A DNA stretch of 64,000 nt from Planctomycetota bacterium (GTDB taxonomy: Bacteria; Planctomycetota; UBA8742; UBA2392). Position 1 is the stretch's first letter. Every line of letters begins with the position of its first letter. The stretch covers positions 29,221-93,220 of the forward strand of contig JADLFN010000003.1 in the NCBI GenBank assembly GCA_020845475.1, written 5' to 3'. Positions 42,023 to 49,874 of this stretch are shown here, one piece after another. Below the pieces are notes generated by a model. The model was not told the DNA's origin. It worked only from the letters and a program-made list of their open reading frames with translations, and did not search any database. The translations under genes and the position numbers were made by a program.

Positions 42023-42124
42023 CGGTGTGGGGAAGAAACTGCACCAGCAGTTTCTTCCCCACACCGTCTGGCCCGCGCGGCTGCACGGGCCGGCGGATTG
42101 ACGGGCTGTGCCCGGCAATCCGGC
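42023..42124 (+). repeat. Two strong hairpins in the gcvT leader
   Basis: 42023-42066 is a perfect 19-bp stem (arms 42023-42041 and 42048-42066, loop CACCAG). It is followed near 42088-42124 by GGCCGG-n-GGATTG ... CAATCCGGCC with an inner GGGC/GCCC pair. The region lacks the conserved glycine-riboswitch core. Confidence 0.65.
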
Positions 42125-42151
42125 CGTTTGCAGTAACTGAGTGAGGCTCCC

Positions 42152-43249
42152 GTGAAAGAGACACCCTTAAAAGCTGAGCACGAGAAGCTTGGCGCGCGCA
42201 TGGTTGACTTTGCGGGCTGGTACATGCCCGTGAGCTACTCCACCATCAAGGAAGAGCACCAGCGGGTGCGCACCAAGATGGGCTTGTTTGACGTCTCCCA
42301 CATGGGCCGGTACATGATCACCGGCAAGGACCACATCAAGTTCACCGACAAAGTCATCACCAACAGCCGCGCCGACATGAAGCCCGGCCAGATCCGCTAT
42401 TCGCTGGTGTGCAACGGGCTTGGCGGCGCGCTCGATGACGTGCTGGTTTACAGCGGCGGCGACGAGTTCACGTTCTTCGTCGTCAACGCCGGTAACCGCG
42501 ACAAGATCTGGAGCTGGTTTGAGCGCGAGCGCAAGGGTTTTGCTGTGGACATCACGGACCTGAGCGAGAAATACGCCATGATCGCCATGCAGGGCCCGAA
42601 GTCGGAGGACGTGCTGCGCAAGATCAGCAATCTCGACGTCAACGCCCTTAAATACTACCGCTTCACCCGCGCCACCGTTCTGGGCGAGGCCGAAGTGCTG
42701 GTAAGCCGCACCGGCTATACGGGTGAAGACGGTTTTGAATTGATCATGAGCAACGGCAACGCCGTGAAGTTCTGGCGCGACATCCTCGGTGTTGGCGCGG
42801 CTTTGGGTGCCGGGCCTGCGGGGCTTGGCGCGCGCGATACGCTGCGCCTCGAGGCGGGCATGCCGCTTTACGGCCACGAGCTTGAAGAAACCGTTACGCC
42901 GCTGGAAGCGGGGCTGGATTGGGCCGTGCGCCTGGACAAGGCCGATTTCATCGGCAAGTCCGCGATGGAAGAGCAGAAGAAGAGCGGCCTGAAACAGAAG
43001 CTGGTGGGCCTGAACGTGGGCGGCAAACGCATCCCCCGCCAGGGCCAGGAAGTGTTCAAAGATGGCAAGAAGGTGGGCAAGATCGCCAGCGGCACGCAGG
43101 GCCTGTGGGTGGAAAGCGTGATTGCCACGGCGTTCGTTCCGCCCGCCATGAGCACAGTCGGCACGAAGTTCCAGGTGAAGTTCAAGGAAGATGCCTACGA
43201 CGCAATTGTGGTGCCGCTGCCGTTTTACAAGCGGCCCGGTAAAAAATAG
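42152..43249 (+). CDS. gcvT: Glycine cleavage system T protein (aminomethyltransferase)
   Basis: Takes the aminomethyl group from lipoyl-GcvH, releases ammonia and makes 5,10-methylene-tetrahydrofolate. The 365-residue length is standard. Motifs: MVDFAGWYMPVSYS at the start, GLFDVSHMGRYMITG with the catalytic region after it, SLVCNGLGGALDDVLVY, ASRTGYTGEDGFEL (here VSRTGYTGEDGFEL) and RDTLRLEAGMPLYGHEL. The start is GTG 42152. First gene of the gcvT-gcvH-gcvPA-gcvPB cluster; spacing to gcvH is 111 bases and filled by an inverted-repeat element. Confidence 0.97.
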   Translation: MKETPLKAEHEKLGARMVDFAGWYMPVSYSTIKEEHQRVRTKMGLFDVSHMGRYMITGKDHIKFTDKVITNSRADMKPGQIRYSLVCNGLGGALDDVLVYSGGDEFTFFVVNAGNRDKIWSWFERERKGFAVDITDLSEKYAMIAMQGPKSEDVLRKISNLDVNALKYYRFTRATVLGEAEVLVSRTGYTGEDGFELIMSNGNAVKFWRDILGVGAALGAGPAGLGARDTLRLEAGMPLYGHELEETVTPLEAGLDWAVRLDKADFIGKSAMEEQKKSGLKQKLVGLNVGGKRIPRQGQEVFKDGKKVGKIASGTQGLWVESVIATAFVPPAMSTVGTKFQVKFKEDAYDAIVVPLPFYKRPGKK

Positions 43250-43260
43250 TCCGGCGTCAG

Positions 43261-43348
43261 AAGGTCCGGAGTCCGGAAGTCGGTCTCCGCTCCAGCGCAC
43301 GCCCCATTGAAATGACCCCGGACTCCGGACTTGCGGACTCCGGACCTT
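43261..43348. repeat. Inverted-repeat element between gcvT and gcvH
   Basis: Perfect 15-bp ends AAGGTCCGGAGTCCG (43261-43275) and CGGACTCCGGACCTT (43334-43348), with a second CCGGACTCCGGACTT copy inside the right arm. It nearly fills the spacer. Confidence 0.8.
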
Positions 43349-43360
43349 TGAAAGAAAGAC

Positions 43361-43762
43361 ATGGCTAAGAGACCCGCAGACGCCCGTTACCTGCCGACCC
43401 ACGAATGGGGCCGCCTTGAGAAAGATGGCACCGTTACGATCGGCATCACTGACTTCGCCGTTGACCAGCTCAACGACCTCACGTTTGTCGATTTCCGCAA
43501 GGAAAAGGGCGACAAGATCGAGAAGGGCGAGAGCTTCGGCGAGATCGAGTCCGTCAAGGCCGTCAGCGACATGTACTCGCCCGTCAGCGGCACTGTGCTG
43601 GCCGTCAACTCGGAGGTCAGCGCCAACGACTTCGAAGCCTTGAAGAAGGATGCCTTTGGCAAGGGCTGGCTGATGAAGATCAAGCCCAAGGACGCCAAGG
43701 AACTCGACAAGGCCAAGAGCCTGGCTGATTACGAGAAGCAGCTGGCTTCTGAAGCGCACTAG
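43361..43762 (+). CDS. gcvH: Glycine cleavage system H protein (lipoyl carrier)
   Basis: Shuttles the aminomethyl intermediate of glycine between GcvP, GcvT and the lipoamide dehydrogenase on a lipoyl arm. The 133-residue protein has the usual YLPTHEWGRLEKDGTVTIGITDFAVDQL start and the lipoylation site K66 in EIESVKAVSDMYSPVSG, with the sandwich end FGKGWLMKI. ATG 43361 follows GAAAGAAAG. The surrounding spacers are occupied by two different inverted-repeat elements. No lipoate ligase or lpd gene is visible nearby. Confidence 0.97.
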   Translation: MAKRPADARYLPTHEWGRLEKDGTVTIGITDFAVDQLNDLTFVDFRKEKGDKIEKGESFGEIESVKAVSDMYSPVSGTVLAVNSEVSANDFEALKKDAFGKGWLMKIKPKDAKELDKAKSLADYEKQLASEAH

Positions 43763-43777
43763 CCGCTGCGCGGCTTG

Positions 43778-43921
43778 AAGTCAGAAGTCAGAGGTCAGAG
43801 GTCAGAAGAACGGCTGACGGCTGAAACCTGCTTCCAACTCAAGCTGCGGCGGCCCGCCGAGTCAGCGTGGCTGCCGGTGCCCGGTCGGCACTTCTGACCT
43901 CTGACTTCTGACCTCTGACCT
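43778..43921. repeat. Inverted-repeat element between gcvH and gcvPA
   Basis: 31-base arms (43778-43808 and 43891-43921) made of tandem GTCAGAAG / GTCAGAGG units, inverted with about three mismatches, flanking an 82-base GC-rich centre without an ORF. Confidence 0.8.
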
Positions 43922-43930
43922 CGAACTGCC

Positions 43931-45331
43931 ATGCCATTCATCCAGAACACAGAAGCCGAGCGGCGCGAGATGCTGTCCGCGATTGGCGTGAAATCTCTCG
44001 AAGACCTGTTTGTCGATGTGCCGGCCAACCTGCGCATCAACATGGCCGACACTTCCAAGTTCAAGCTGCCCGCAGGGCAGGGCGAGCTAGAAGTGACGCG
44101 CCACATCGAGGGTCTGCTCGCCAAAACGAAGAACACGGGCGATTACGCCTTCTTCCGCGGCGGCGGCATCTACAACCACTTTGTCAGCACGGTGGTTGAC
44201 CACATCGCGCTGTTCGACTCCAGCTTCATCACGGCCTACACGCCCTACCAGCCCGAATGTTCGCAGGGCACGCTCACGTTCATGTTCGAGTTCCAGAGCA
44301 GCATCTGCGCGCTCACGGGCCTCGAAGTCGCCAACGCCAGCATGTACGACGGCGCCTCGGCGCTGGCCGAAGCAATGATGATGGGCAAGCACGTCGCCGA
44401 GGACAAATGGCGCAAGGAAGACCGTAACACATTCGTGCTGGCCGGCGCGCACAACCCTGATTACGAACAGGTCGTGCGCACCTACGCCGACGTTGCCGGC
44501 ATCAAGGTCGTCAACGTTGCGGCGGGCGCTGATGGCCGCGTTGATATGGAAGCGTTGAAAAAGGCGCTCACGCGCAAGGTATTCGCCGTGGCGATTCAGT
44601 CGCCCAACTATCTGGGCGTGATCGAAGACCTTGACGCAATCAACGCAGCGCGCAAGGAAAGCGAATCCCTGTTCGTGCATTGCACCTCAGAGCCGCTTTC
44701 GCTGGCGCTGTTGCAGACGCCCGCTGAAGCCGGCGCGGATATCGCCGTCGGTGAGGGCCAGCCCCTGGGCAATCACCAGTTCCTGGGCGGCCCTGCTTTC
44801 GGCTATTTTGCCGCGCGCAAGGAACACCTGCGCAAGATGCCCGGCCGCATCGTCAGCGAGACCGTCGATAAGAACGGCAAGCGCGCCTTTGCGCTGGCCC
44901 TGGCCACGCGCGAGCAGCACATCCGCCGCGAGAAGGCCACATCAAACATCTGCACCAATCAATCGCTGTGCGCGCTGCGCGCCCTGATTCATCTGGCCGC
45001 ATGGGGCAAGAACGGTTTTGTCGAACTGGCCGAGCACACCGTGGCCAAAACGCAATACGCCATGAAAAAGTTGGCAGCCATCGAAGGCGTGAAGCTGGTT
45101 TACGCTGACAGCCCGGTGTTCAACGAGTTCGTAATCCAAGCTGCGCCCGGCCTCGAAAAGAAGCTGCTCAAGAAGAAGATTGTCGGCGGCCTGGCGCTCG
45201 ACAAGTACGGCAAAGGACGCAGGGGTCAGTATCTCGTCGCGATCACCGAGGTCACGACGAAGGCGCAGATTGACGCGTATGCCGACGCGCTGGCCGAGGC
45301 GCTCAAAGGCAAACCGGCGGCGGTTGCTTAG
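43931..45331 (+). CDS. gcvPA: Glycine dehydrogenase (decarboxylating) subunit 1
   Basis: N-terminal half of the split P protein, which with GcvPB decarboxylates glycine on PLP. At 466 residues it is full length for the two-subunit form. Recognisable segments: MPFIQNTEAERREMLSAIGV at the start, FRGGGIYNHFVSTVVDHIA, YTPYQPECSQGTLTFMFEFQS and LEVANASMYDGASALAEAMMM, then HQFLGGPAFGYFAARKEHLRKMPGRIV and ALATREQHIRREKATSNICTNQ. It carries no PLP lysine of its own. Its downstream partner gcvPB is separated from it by a four-helix-bundle gene in a repeat-bounded insert, unusual because the two subunits are normally adjacent. Confidence 0.97.
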   Translation: MPFIQNTEAERREMLSAIGVKSLEDLFVDVPANLRINMADTSKFKLPAGQGELEVTRHIEGLLAKTKNTGDYAFFRGGGIYNHFVSTVVDHIALFDSSFITAYTPYQPECSQGTLTFMFEFQSSICALTGLEVANASMYDGASALAEAMMMGKHVAEDKWRKEDRNTFVLAGAHNPDYEQVVRTYADVAGIKVVNVAAGADGRVDMEALKKALTRKVFAVAIQSPNYLGVIEDLDAINAARKESESLFVHCTSEPLSLALLQTPAEAGADIAVGEGQPLGNHQFLGGPAFGYFAARKEHLRKMPGRIVSETVDKNGKRAFALALATREQHIRREKATSNICTNQSLCALRALIHLAAWGKNGFVELAEHTVAKTQYAMKKLAAIEGVKLVYADSPVFNEFVIQAAPGLEKKLLKKKIVGGLALDKYGKGRRGQYLVAITEVTTKAQIDAYADALAEALKGKPAAVA

Positions 45332-45776
45332 GCGCTAGTTACTAGGCGCTAGGCTCTAGCAAAGGCTTTGCGATGGCGGAGGTTGGATATCGGAATTTGA
45401 AGGTTTGGCAGAAGAGCATGACCGCTGTTGAAGAAGTTTATCGTTCGACGCGCGAGTTCCCGAAGGACGAGATGTACGCGCTAGCGAATCAACTTCGGCG
45501 TGCGGCGGTTTCAATTCCCTCGAATATCGCTGAGGGTTATGACAAAGGCGGCAAGGACTACCCGCGTCACCTGAAGATAGCGCGCGGCTCGTGCGGCGAA
45601 GTCGAAACACAAATCGAAATTGCAGTACGGCTGGAATACATCAGTCGTGAGCGCGGAAGAGAGCTTTGGAAGCTGTACAACGAAGTCGGAAAAATGCTGA
45701 CCGGACTGATTCGCTCTTTGAGCAAGTAGAACATGCAAGGCCAAAACTAGCGCCTAGAGCCTAACGCCTAGCGCCT
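45329..45776. mobile_element. Repeat-bounded insert carrying a four-helix-bundle gene
   Basis: The insert between gcvPA and gcvPB has ends made of GGCGCTAG-type units. AGGCGCTAGGCTCTAG (45344-45359) faces CTAGAGCCTAACGCCT (45754-45769), 15 of 16 complementary; further copies reach 45329 and 45776. The left arm overlaps the gcvPA stop. The only cargo is the gene at 45373. Called a mobile element by inference. Confidence 0.55.
45373..45729 (+). CDS. Four helix bundle protein (23S rRNA IVS / Avd-like)
   Basis: A 118-residue all-helical protein of the bacterial intervening-sequence (S23) family, first known from ORFs inserted in 23S rRNA genes and related in fold to Avd of diversity-generating retroelements. 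Diagnostic core: LKVWQKSMTAVEEVYRST, FPKDEMYALANQLRRAAVSI, PSNIAEGYDKGGKDYPRHL, then GEVETQIEIAVRLEYIS. Known members form pentamers with a basic face; cellular function is unknown. Here it sits between the two glycine decarboxylase subunits inside an inverted-repeat-bounded segment. No reverse transcriptase or rRNA is nearby. ATG 45373 is the only sensible start. Confidence 0.93.
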   Translation: MAEVGYRNLKVWQKSMTAVEEVYRSTREFPKDEMYALANQLRRAAVSIPSNIAEGYDKGGKDYPRHLKIARGSCGEVETQIEIAVRLEYISRERGRELWKLYNEVGKMLTGLIRSLSK

Positions 45777-45782
45777 CAAACC

Positions 45783-47276
45783 ATGACCACCATCGCCAAC
45801 CCCGCTGACACTCTCCTCTTCGAAACCTCCGTTGAAGGCCGCCGTTGTTTGCGCCTTCCGGAACTCGACGTTCCCAAAGTCGATCTCAAGCAGGCCTTGA
45901 AAGGCGCCAAGCTGCGTGCCAAGCCGGCGAACCTGCCCGAAGTGGGCGAGCTTGACCTCGTGCGCCATTTCAAGAACCTGGCGCAGAAGAACTTCAGCGT
46001 GGATCGCAACTTCTATCCGCTGGGTTCGTGCACGATGAAGTACAACCCCAAGATCAACGTAACGCTGCTGTGCAGCCCCGGCTTCACGCGCGCTCACCCG
46101 CACCTGCCGGAAGCCGATTTGCAGGGTCACATCGAGCTCATGTACAACCTCGAGGGCTATCTGCGCGAGGTCAGCGGCTTCCCCGCCGTCACCCTTCAGC
46201 CTGCGGCCGGCGCGCAGGGTGAAATGACGGGCCTGATGGTGATCAAGGCTTACTTCGAAGAAAAGGGCGAAGGCAAAACGCGCACCGAGATCGTGATCCC
46301 CGACAGCGCGCATGGCACCAACCCCGCCACGGCGGCGCTGGCCGGTTTCAAGACAGTCACGCTCAAGGGCAAGCCCGACGGCAGCGTCGATCTCGAGTTG
46401 CTCAAGACGCTCGTCGGCCCGCAAACTGCGGGCATGATGATCACCAACCCGTCCACGCTGGGCCTGCTTGAGCCCAACATGGTCGAAATTGCGAAAATCC
46501 TGCACGCCCACGGTGCGCAGCTTTACATGGACGGCGCCAACATGAACGCCATCCAGGGCATCGTGCGCCCCGCCGATTACGGCGTCGATGTCATGCACTT
46601 CAACCTGCACAAGACCTATAGCGTTCCGCACGGCGCGGGCGGCCCCGGCGCAGGCCCCATTGGCGTGGCTTCGCACCTGGAACCGTTCTTGCCCGTGCCG
46701 CGTCCGGTCAAAAACGAGGACGGCACGTTCTCGCTGGACTCCAAGCGCTCAAAGTCCATCGGCAAGGTGCGCAGCTTCTTTGGCAACTACGGCGCGCTGG
46801 TGATGGCCTACATTTACATGAGCCAGCTCGGCCGCGAGGGCGTGCGCCGCGCCGCGGAAAACGCCGTGCTCGGCGCCAACTACCTGCGCGTGAAGCTGCG
46901 CAACGAGTTCAAAGTGTTCACCGATCGCGTGTGCGCCCACGAAGTGGTGTTCACCGACGCGATCCAGGCCAAGAACGACATCCACGCGCTCGACGTCGCA
47001 AAGCGCCTGATCGATTACAACATCCACCCGATGACGATTTACTTCCCGCAGGCCAACGTGACCAACGGCGAGGGCGCGATGATGGTCGAGCCCACGGAAA
47101 CGGAGAGCAAGCAAACGCTCGACTTCTTCGTCGACGTCATGAAAAAGATCGCCCAGGAAACCAAAGAAAACCCGCAGCTGCTCAAGGAAGCCCCGCACAA
47201 TATGCCGGTCGTGCGCCTCGACGAAGTGCGGGCTTCAACGCAGCCGCAGCTGTACTGTCCGATGTGCATGGCGTAG
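45783..47276 (+). CDS. gcvPB: Glycine dehydrogenase (decarboxylating) subunit 2
   Basis: PLP-bearing half of the split P protein. The 497-residue protein has LVRHFKNLAQKNFSVDRNFYPLGSCTMKYNPK, LQPAAGAQGEMTGLMV, PDSAHGTNPATAALAGF, LYMDGANMNAIQG and the PLP-lysine region HFNLHKTYSVPHGAGGPGAGPIG, as in all GcvPB proteins. It ends with an extra Cys pair (LYCPMCMA). Last gene of the gcv cluster; the next gene starts 24 bases on and is an orphan. With GcvPA, GcvT and GcvH the set is complete apart from the L protein (lipoamide dehydrogenase), which is shared with other complexes and not in the window. Confidence 0.97.
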   Translation: MTTIANPADTLLFETSVEGRRCLRLPELDVPKVDLKQALKGAKLRAKPANLPEVGELDLVRHFKNLAQKNFSVDRNFYPLGSCTMKYNPKINVTLLCSPGFTRAHPHLPEADLQGHIELMYNLEGYLREVSGFPAVTLQPAAGAQGEMTGLMVIKAYFEEKGEGKTRTEIVIPDSAHGTNPATAALAGFKTVTLKGKPDGSVDLELLKTLVGPQTAGMMITNPSTLGLLEPNMVEIAKILHAHGAQLYMDGANMNAIQGIVRPADYGVDVMHFNLHKTYSVPHGAGGPGAGPIGVASHLEPFLPVPRPVKNEDGTFSLDSKRSKSIGKVRSFFGNYGALVMAYIYMSQLGREGVRRAAENAVLGANYLRVKLRNEFKVFTDRVCAHEVVFTDAIQAKNDIHALDVAKRLIDYNIHPMTIYFPQANVTNGEGAMMVEPTETESKQTLDFFVDVMKKIAQETKENPQLLKEAPHNMPVVRLDEVRASTQPQLYCPMCMA

Positions 47277-47300
47277 CCGGGGACTGTTGAGGAGATCGAG

Positions 47301-47879
47301 GTGGGGGAAGATGCGCGAGAGTTGTTCGAGTTCCCCAGATCCACGCCATTTGCACAGGCTGTGTGGGACGCGATTGAAAGGCAAAGCTCCCTTGAGCGAG
47401 CCGTTGAGATTCTTACCTCGGCTGAACGAACCCACGGCGTGTGCATTCAGAAGGCTGAGCCTGACTCGAACGACATGGATGAAGGCGCCGAAGAGATGTT
47501 CCTCAGAAAGGCCTTCTTCCCGTTTCTGAGTCAGACCCATTTAGTGATTGCAGGCGGAGACTTTTGCAATTGGTGGGAAGTCGCGGCTGTTGATGGCAGA
47601 ACACTTTACGGAACTTGGCGAGGCTGGGGATGGGTGTTGGCAGATTGGGCTAACGAGTGCTGGGTACCAGCCCCAATCTTCAAACATATGGAACACAAAA
47701 CGCCGCCAACCCACACACACTCAGCATCCAGAAAGTGGGAGTACATCGACTTCTACATGAACGGAGATGCTGGAACCTGCTTCAAGAATTACGACAAATG
47801 GGCCAGAGCTGTTAACGCGGTTATCGCGCTGAAAACGGGCTCTAACGAGTTCTTGTTAGACGAATATGGCAAGAAGTAA
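47301..47879 (+). CDS. Hypothetical protein
   Basis: A 192-residue soluble protein of unknown function, starting at GTG 47301 with GATCGAGG just upstream. Residues ~80-115 are Trp/Gly-rich (NWWEVAAVDGRTLYGTWRGWGWVLADWANECW), and the end is aromatic and charged. No signal peptide. Its base composition is visibly lower in GC than the gcv genes before it and dapL after it, so it is probably a recent insertion into the run of metabolic genes. It lies between gcvPB (24 bases) and the aminotransferase (42 bases) on the same strand. I do not recognise a family. Confidence 0.6.
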   Translation: MGEDARELFEFPRSTPFAQAVWDAIERQSSLERAVEILTSAERTHGVCIQKAEPDSNDMDEGAEEMFLRKAFFPFLSQTHLVIAGGDFCNWWEVAAVDGRTLYGTWRGWGWVLADWANECWVPAPIFKHMEHKTPPTHTHSASRKWEYIDFYMNGDAGTCFKNYDKWARAVNAVIALKTGSNEFLLDEYGKK

Positions 47880-47921
47880 CAGTCACGAGAAACATCGGAA
47901 TTTGCAAGGACAACCGAGACC

Positions 47922-49109
47922 ATGAACATCACTCCTTCCACCCGCGTCGCTTCGATCGGCGCCTACGCCTTTGCTGCCGTTGACGAGAAAGTTTCCGAAC
48001 TCAAGAAAAAGGGCATTACGCCCATCGACTTTGGCGTGGGCGATTATGCCGACCCGACTCCGCCTTTGATTCGCAAGGCCTGCAAGGCCGCAATCGACAA
48101 GCAGGCGGCGACGGGTTACCCGAGCTACGTGGGCTCGCTGGAGTTCCGCACGGCCGTGGCTGAGTGGTGCAAGCGCCGCTTTGGCGTTTCGCTTGATCCC
48201 GCCAAACAGGTCACGAGCACGATAGGCTCCAAAGAGGGCATTTTTAACTTTCACGAAGGCTTCGTGAACCCGGGCGATTACGTCATTTGCCCCAGCCCCG
48301 GCTATCCGCCCTACAAGCGCGGCACGCTCTTCGCCGAAGGCAAAGCCTGGTTCGTGCCCGTCACGCATAAGAACAAGTGCGAATATGACCTCGCGAAAAT
48401 CCCCGCCGAAGTCGCTTCGCGCGCCAGGATCATGTGGGTGACTACGCCCAGCTCGCCGCTGGGGTACGTGGCCTCGCTTGATTTCCTCAAGCGCGCCTAC
48501 GACTTCTGCCAGAAGCACAACATCATTCTGGCCAGCGACGAAGCCTACAGCGAACTCTGGTTCGACGAGCCGCCGCACAGCGCACTCGAACTGGGCAAGG
48601 ACAACGGCTACGACGGCATCGTTCAGTTCCACTCGCTGAGCAAGCGCTCGATCATGACCGGCTGGCGCGTGGGCTGGGCCGCGGGCGACGAGAAAGTCAT
48701 CTCGGTCTTCAAGAAAGTCAAAACGAACATCGACAGCGGCACTCCTTCGTTCATCCAGGACGCGGCTATCGCGGCTTTGGCCGACGAAAAGCACGTCGAG
48801 AAACTGCGCAAGCAGATCAAGCGCAAGCGCAATTTGATTGTTACGGCGCTGCGCAAAGCCGGCCTGAAAAAATGCACCAACCCCGCCGGCCTCTATCTCT
48901 GGCAAGCCGCACCCGAGGGCATGTCAGGCGAACAGTTCGCCACGCTGCTGATCGAGAAATGCCACATCGTGACCACGCCCGGCGAATGGCTCAGCGATGC
49001 CGTGGACGGCGTGAACCCCGGCGCGGGCCACGTGCGCTTTGCATTTGTGCCCGACGTGAACACGGTCAAGGAAGCCGCGTCGAGAATTGAGAAACTCTCG
49101 TTCAAGTAA
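47922..49109 (+). CDS. PLP aminotransferase, class I/II (DapL-like)
   Basis: A 395-residue fold-type I aminotransferase most like LL-diaminopimelate aminotransferases (lysine and peptidoglycan precursor synthesis), judged from FGVGDYADPTPPLI, GYPSYVGSLEFRTAVAEWC, SPGYPPYKRG, SDEAYSELWF (D206) and the NIDSGTPSFIQDAAI segment. The PLP lysine is K241 (HSLSKRSIMTGWRVGW). The segment that is normally N-P-N/H-N-P-T-G reads T-P-S-S-P-L-G (175-181), so Ser178 replaces the Asn that contacts the PLP ring. Substrate therefore uncertain: it could be DapL, an alanine-type enzyme, or divergent. It precedes mcsA by 159 bases. Confidence 0.87.
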   Translation: MNITPSTRVASIGAYAFAAVDEKVSELKKKGITPIDFGVGDYADPTPPLIRKACKAAIDKQAATGYPSYVGSLEFRTAVAEWCKRRFGVSLDPAKQVTSTIGSKEGIFNFHEGFVNPGDYVICPSPGYPPYKRGTLFAEGKAWFVPVTHKNKCEYDLAKIPAEVASRARIMWVTTPSSPLGYVASLDFLKRAYDFCQKHNIILASDEAYSELWFDEPPHSALELGKDNGYDGIVQFHSLSKRSIMTGWRVGWAAGDEKVISVFKKVKTNIDSGTPSFIQDAAIAALADEKHVEKLRKQIKRKRNLIVTALRKAGLKKCTNPAGLYLWQAAPEGMSGEQFATLLIEKCHIVTTPGEWLSDAVDGVNPGAGHVRFAFVPDVNTVKEAASRIEKLSFK

Positions 49110-49114
49110 CGGCT

Positions 49115-49189
49115 TCGGTATCGGGTATCGGGTTCCAGGTATCAGGCAAAGTCACTCGGCCAGCGCGACTTCCGGATACCCGAAACCGC
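49115..49189. repeat. GGTATCGG-type inverted repeat after dapL
   Basis: Tandem GGTATCGG-like units (49115-49144) face CGGATACCCGAAACCG (49174-49189). Same style of tandem-unit inverted repeat as in the gcv spacers. Confidence 0.55.
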
Positions 49190-49268
49190 GGTTTCTTGCA
49201 GCCCGTTTCGTGTGAAGCACATCCGTCGGGATGCTCCCGGCGCTTTCCTTTGTTAAGCTTGTTGACCG

Positions 49269-49874
49269 ATGATCTGCGATTGCTGCCACAAGAACGAAGC
49301 GAAAATACAGGTGTGCGACGTCGAGCAAAACGCCGTCGCGCACCAGTTTGCCGTCTGCAACGACTGCATGACTTTGCTCAAGCGCCTGGTGTTTGACCCG
49401 GCCACGCCGCTGATTCCCACGGCCGATGCGCTCAAGCAGGTGCAGGCCATGCTTTCAAGCAAGGACAAAAACCTGGCCCTGCCCGATGCGCCGGGTGCAT
49501 TGACCGTGGCCGCCGCCAAGCCTGAGGCACAGGCACCAGCCTGCCCCACCTGCGGCATGACGCTTTCCGAGTTCAAGCAGCGCGGACGTTTTGGCTGCGC
49601 CAACGATTACGAAGTGTTCGCCGCGCACATTGACCCGCTGCTTGAGCGCATCCACGACGTCACGCCGCCCCAGCACAAGGGCCGCCTGCCGCAAGGCCAG
49701 GCCGACACGAGCGCCACCGACAAAGCCCGTGAACTCGCCGCCCTGAGGGATCAGCTCGAAAGCGCGATTCTGGCCGAAGACTACGAGCGCGCGGCTACGC
49801 TGCGTGACCGCATCGCCGCCATCTCGGGCGAGCCGGTGCTGAAATCGGCGCGCCCGAAGAAGGGCGGAAAATGA
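49269..49874 (+). CDS. mcsA: McsA-like zinc-finger, UVR-motif activator of McsB
   Basis: McsA activates the arginine kinase McsB in the protein-quality-control pathway known from Bacillus. The 201-residue protein starts with CDCCHKNEAKIQV and a paired CNDC, followed by CPTCGMTLSEFKQRGRFGCANDYEVF, i.e. the two zinc-binding CXXC pairs, and ends with a UVR motif (AALRDQLESAILAEDYERAATLRDRIAA). The sequence between is longer and Ala/Pro-rich. It overlaps mcsB by four bases (ATGA), so the pair is translationally coupled. ctsR and clpC, the usual neighbours in Firmicutes, are absent here. Confidence 0.93.
   Translation: MICDCCHKNEAKIQVCDVEQNAVAHQFAVCNDCMTLLKRLVFDPATPLIPTADALKQVQAMLSSKDKNLALPDAPGALTVAAAKPEAQAPACPTCGMTLSEFKQRGRFGCANDYEVFAAHIDPLLERIHDVTPPQHKGRLPQGQADTSATDKARELAALRDQLESAILAEDYERAATLRDRIAAISGEPVLKSARPKKGGK

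Noticed and set aside
41907..42151. Glycine riboswitch upstream of gcvT
   Set aside because: The conserved glycine aptamer core is not present; only strong hairpins are seen.
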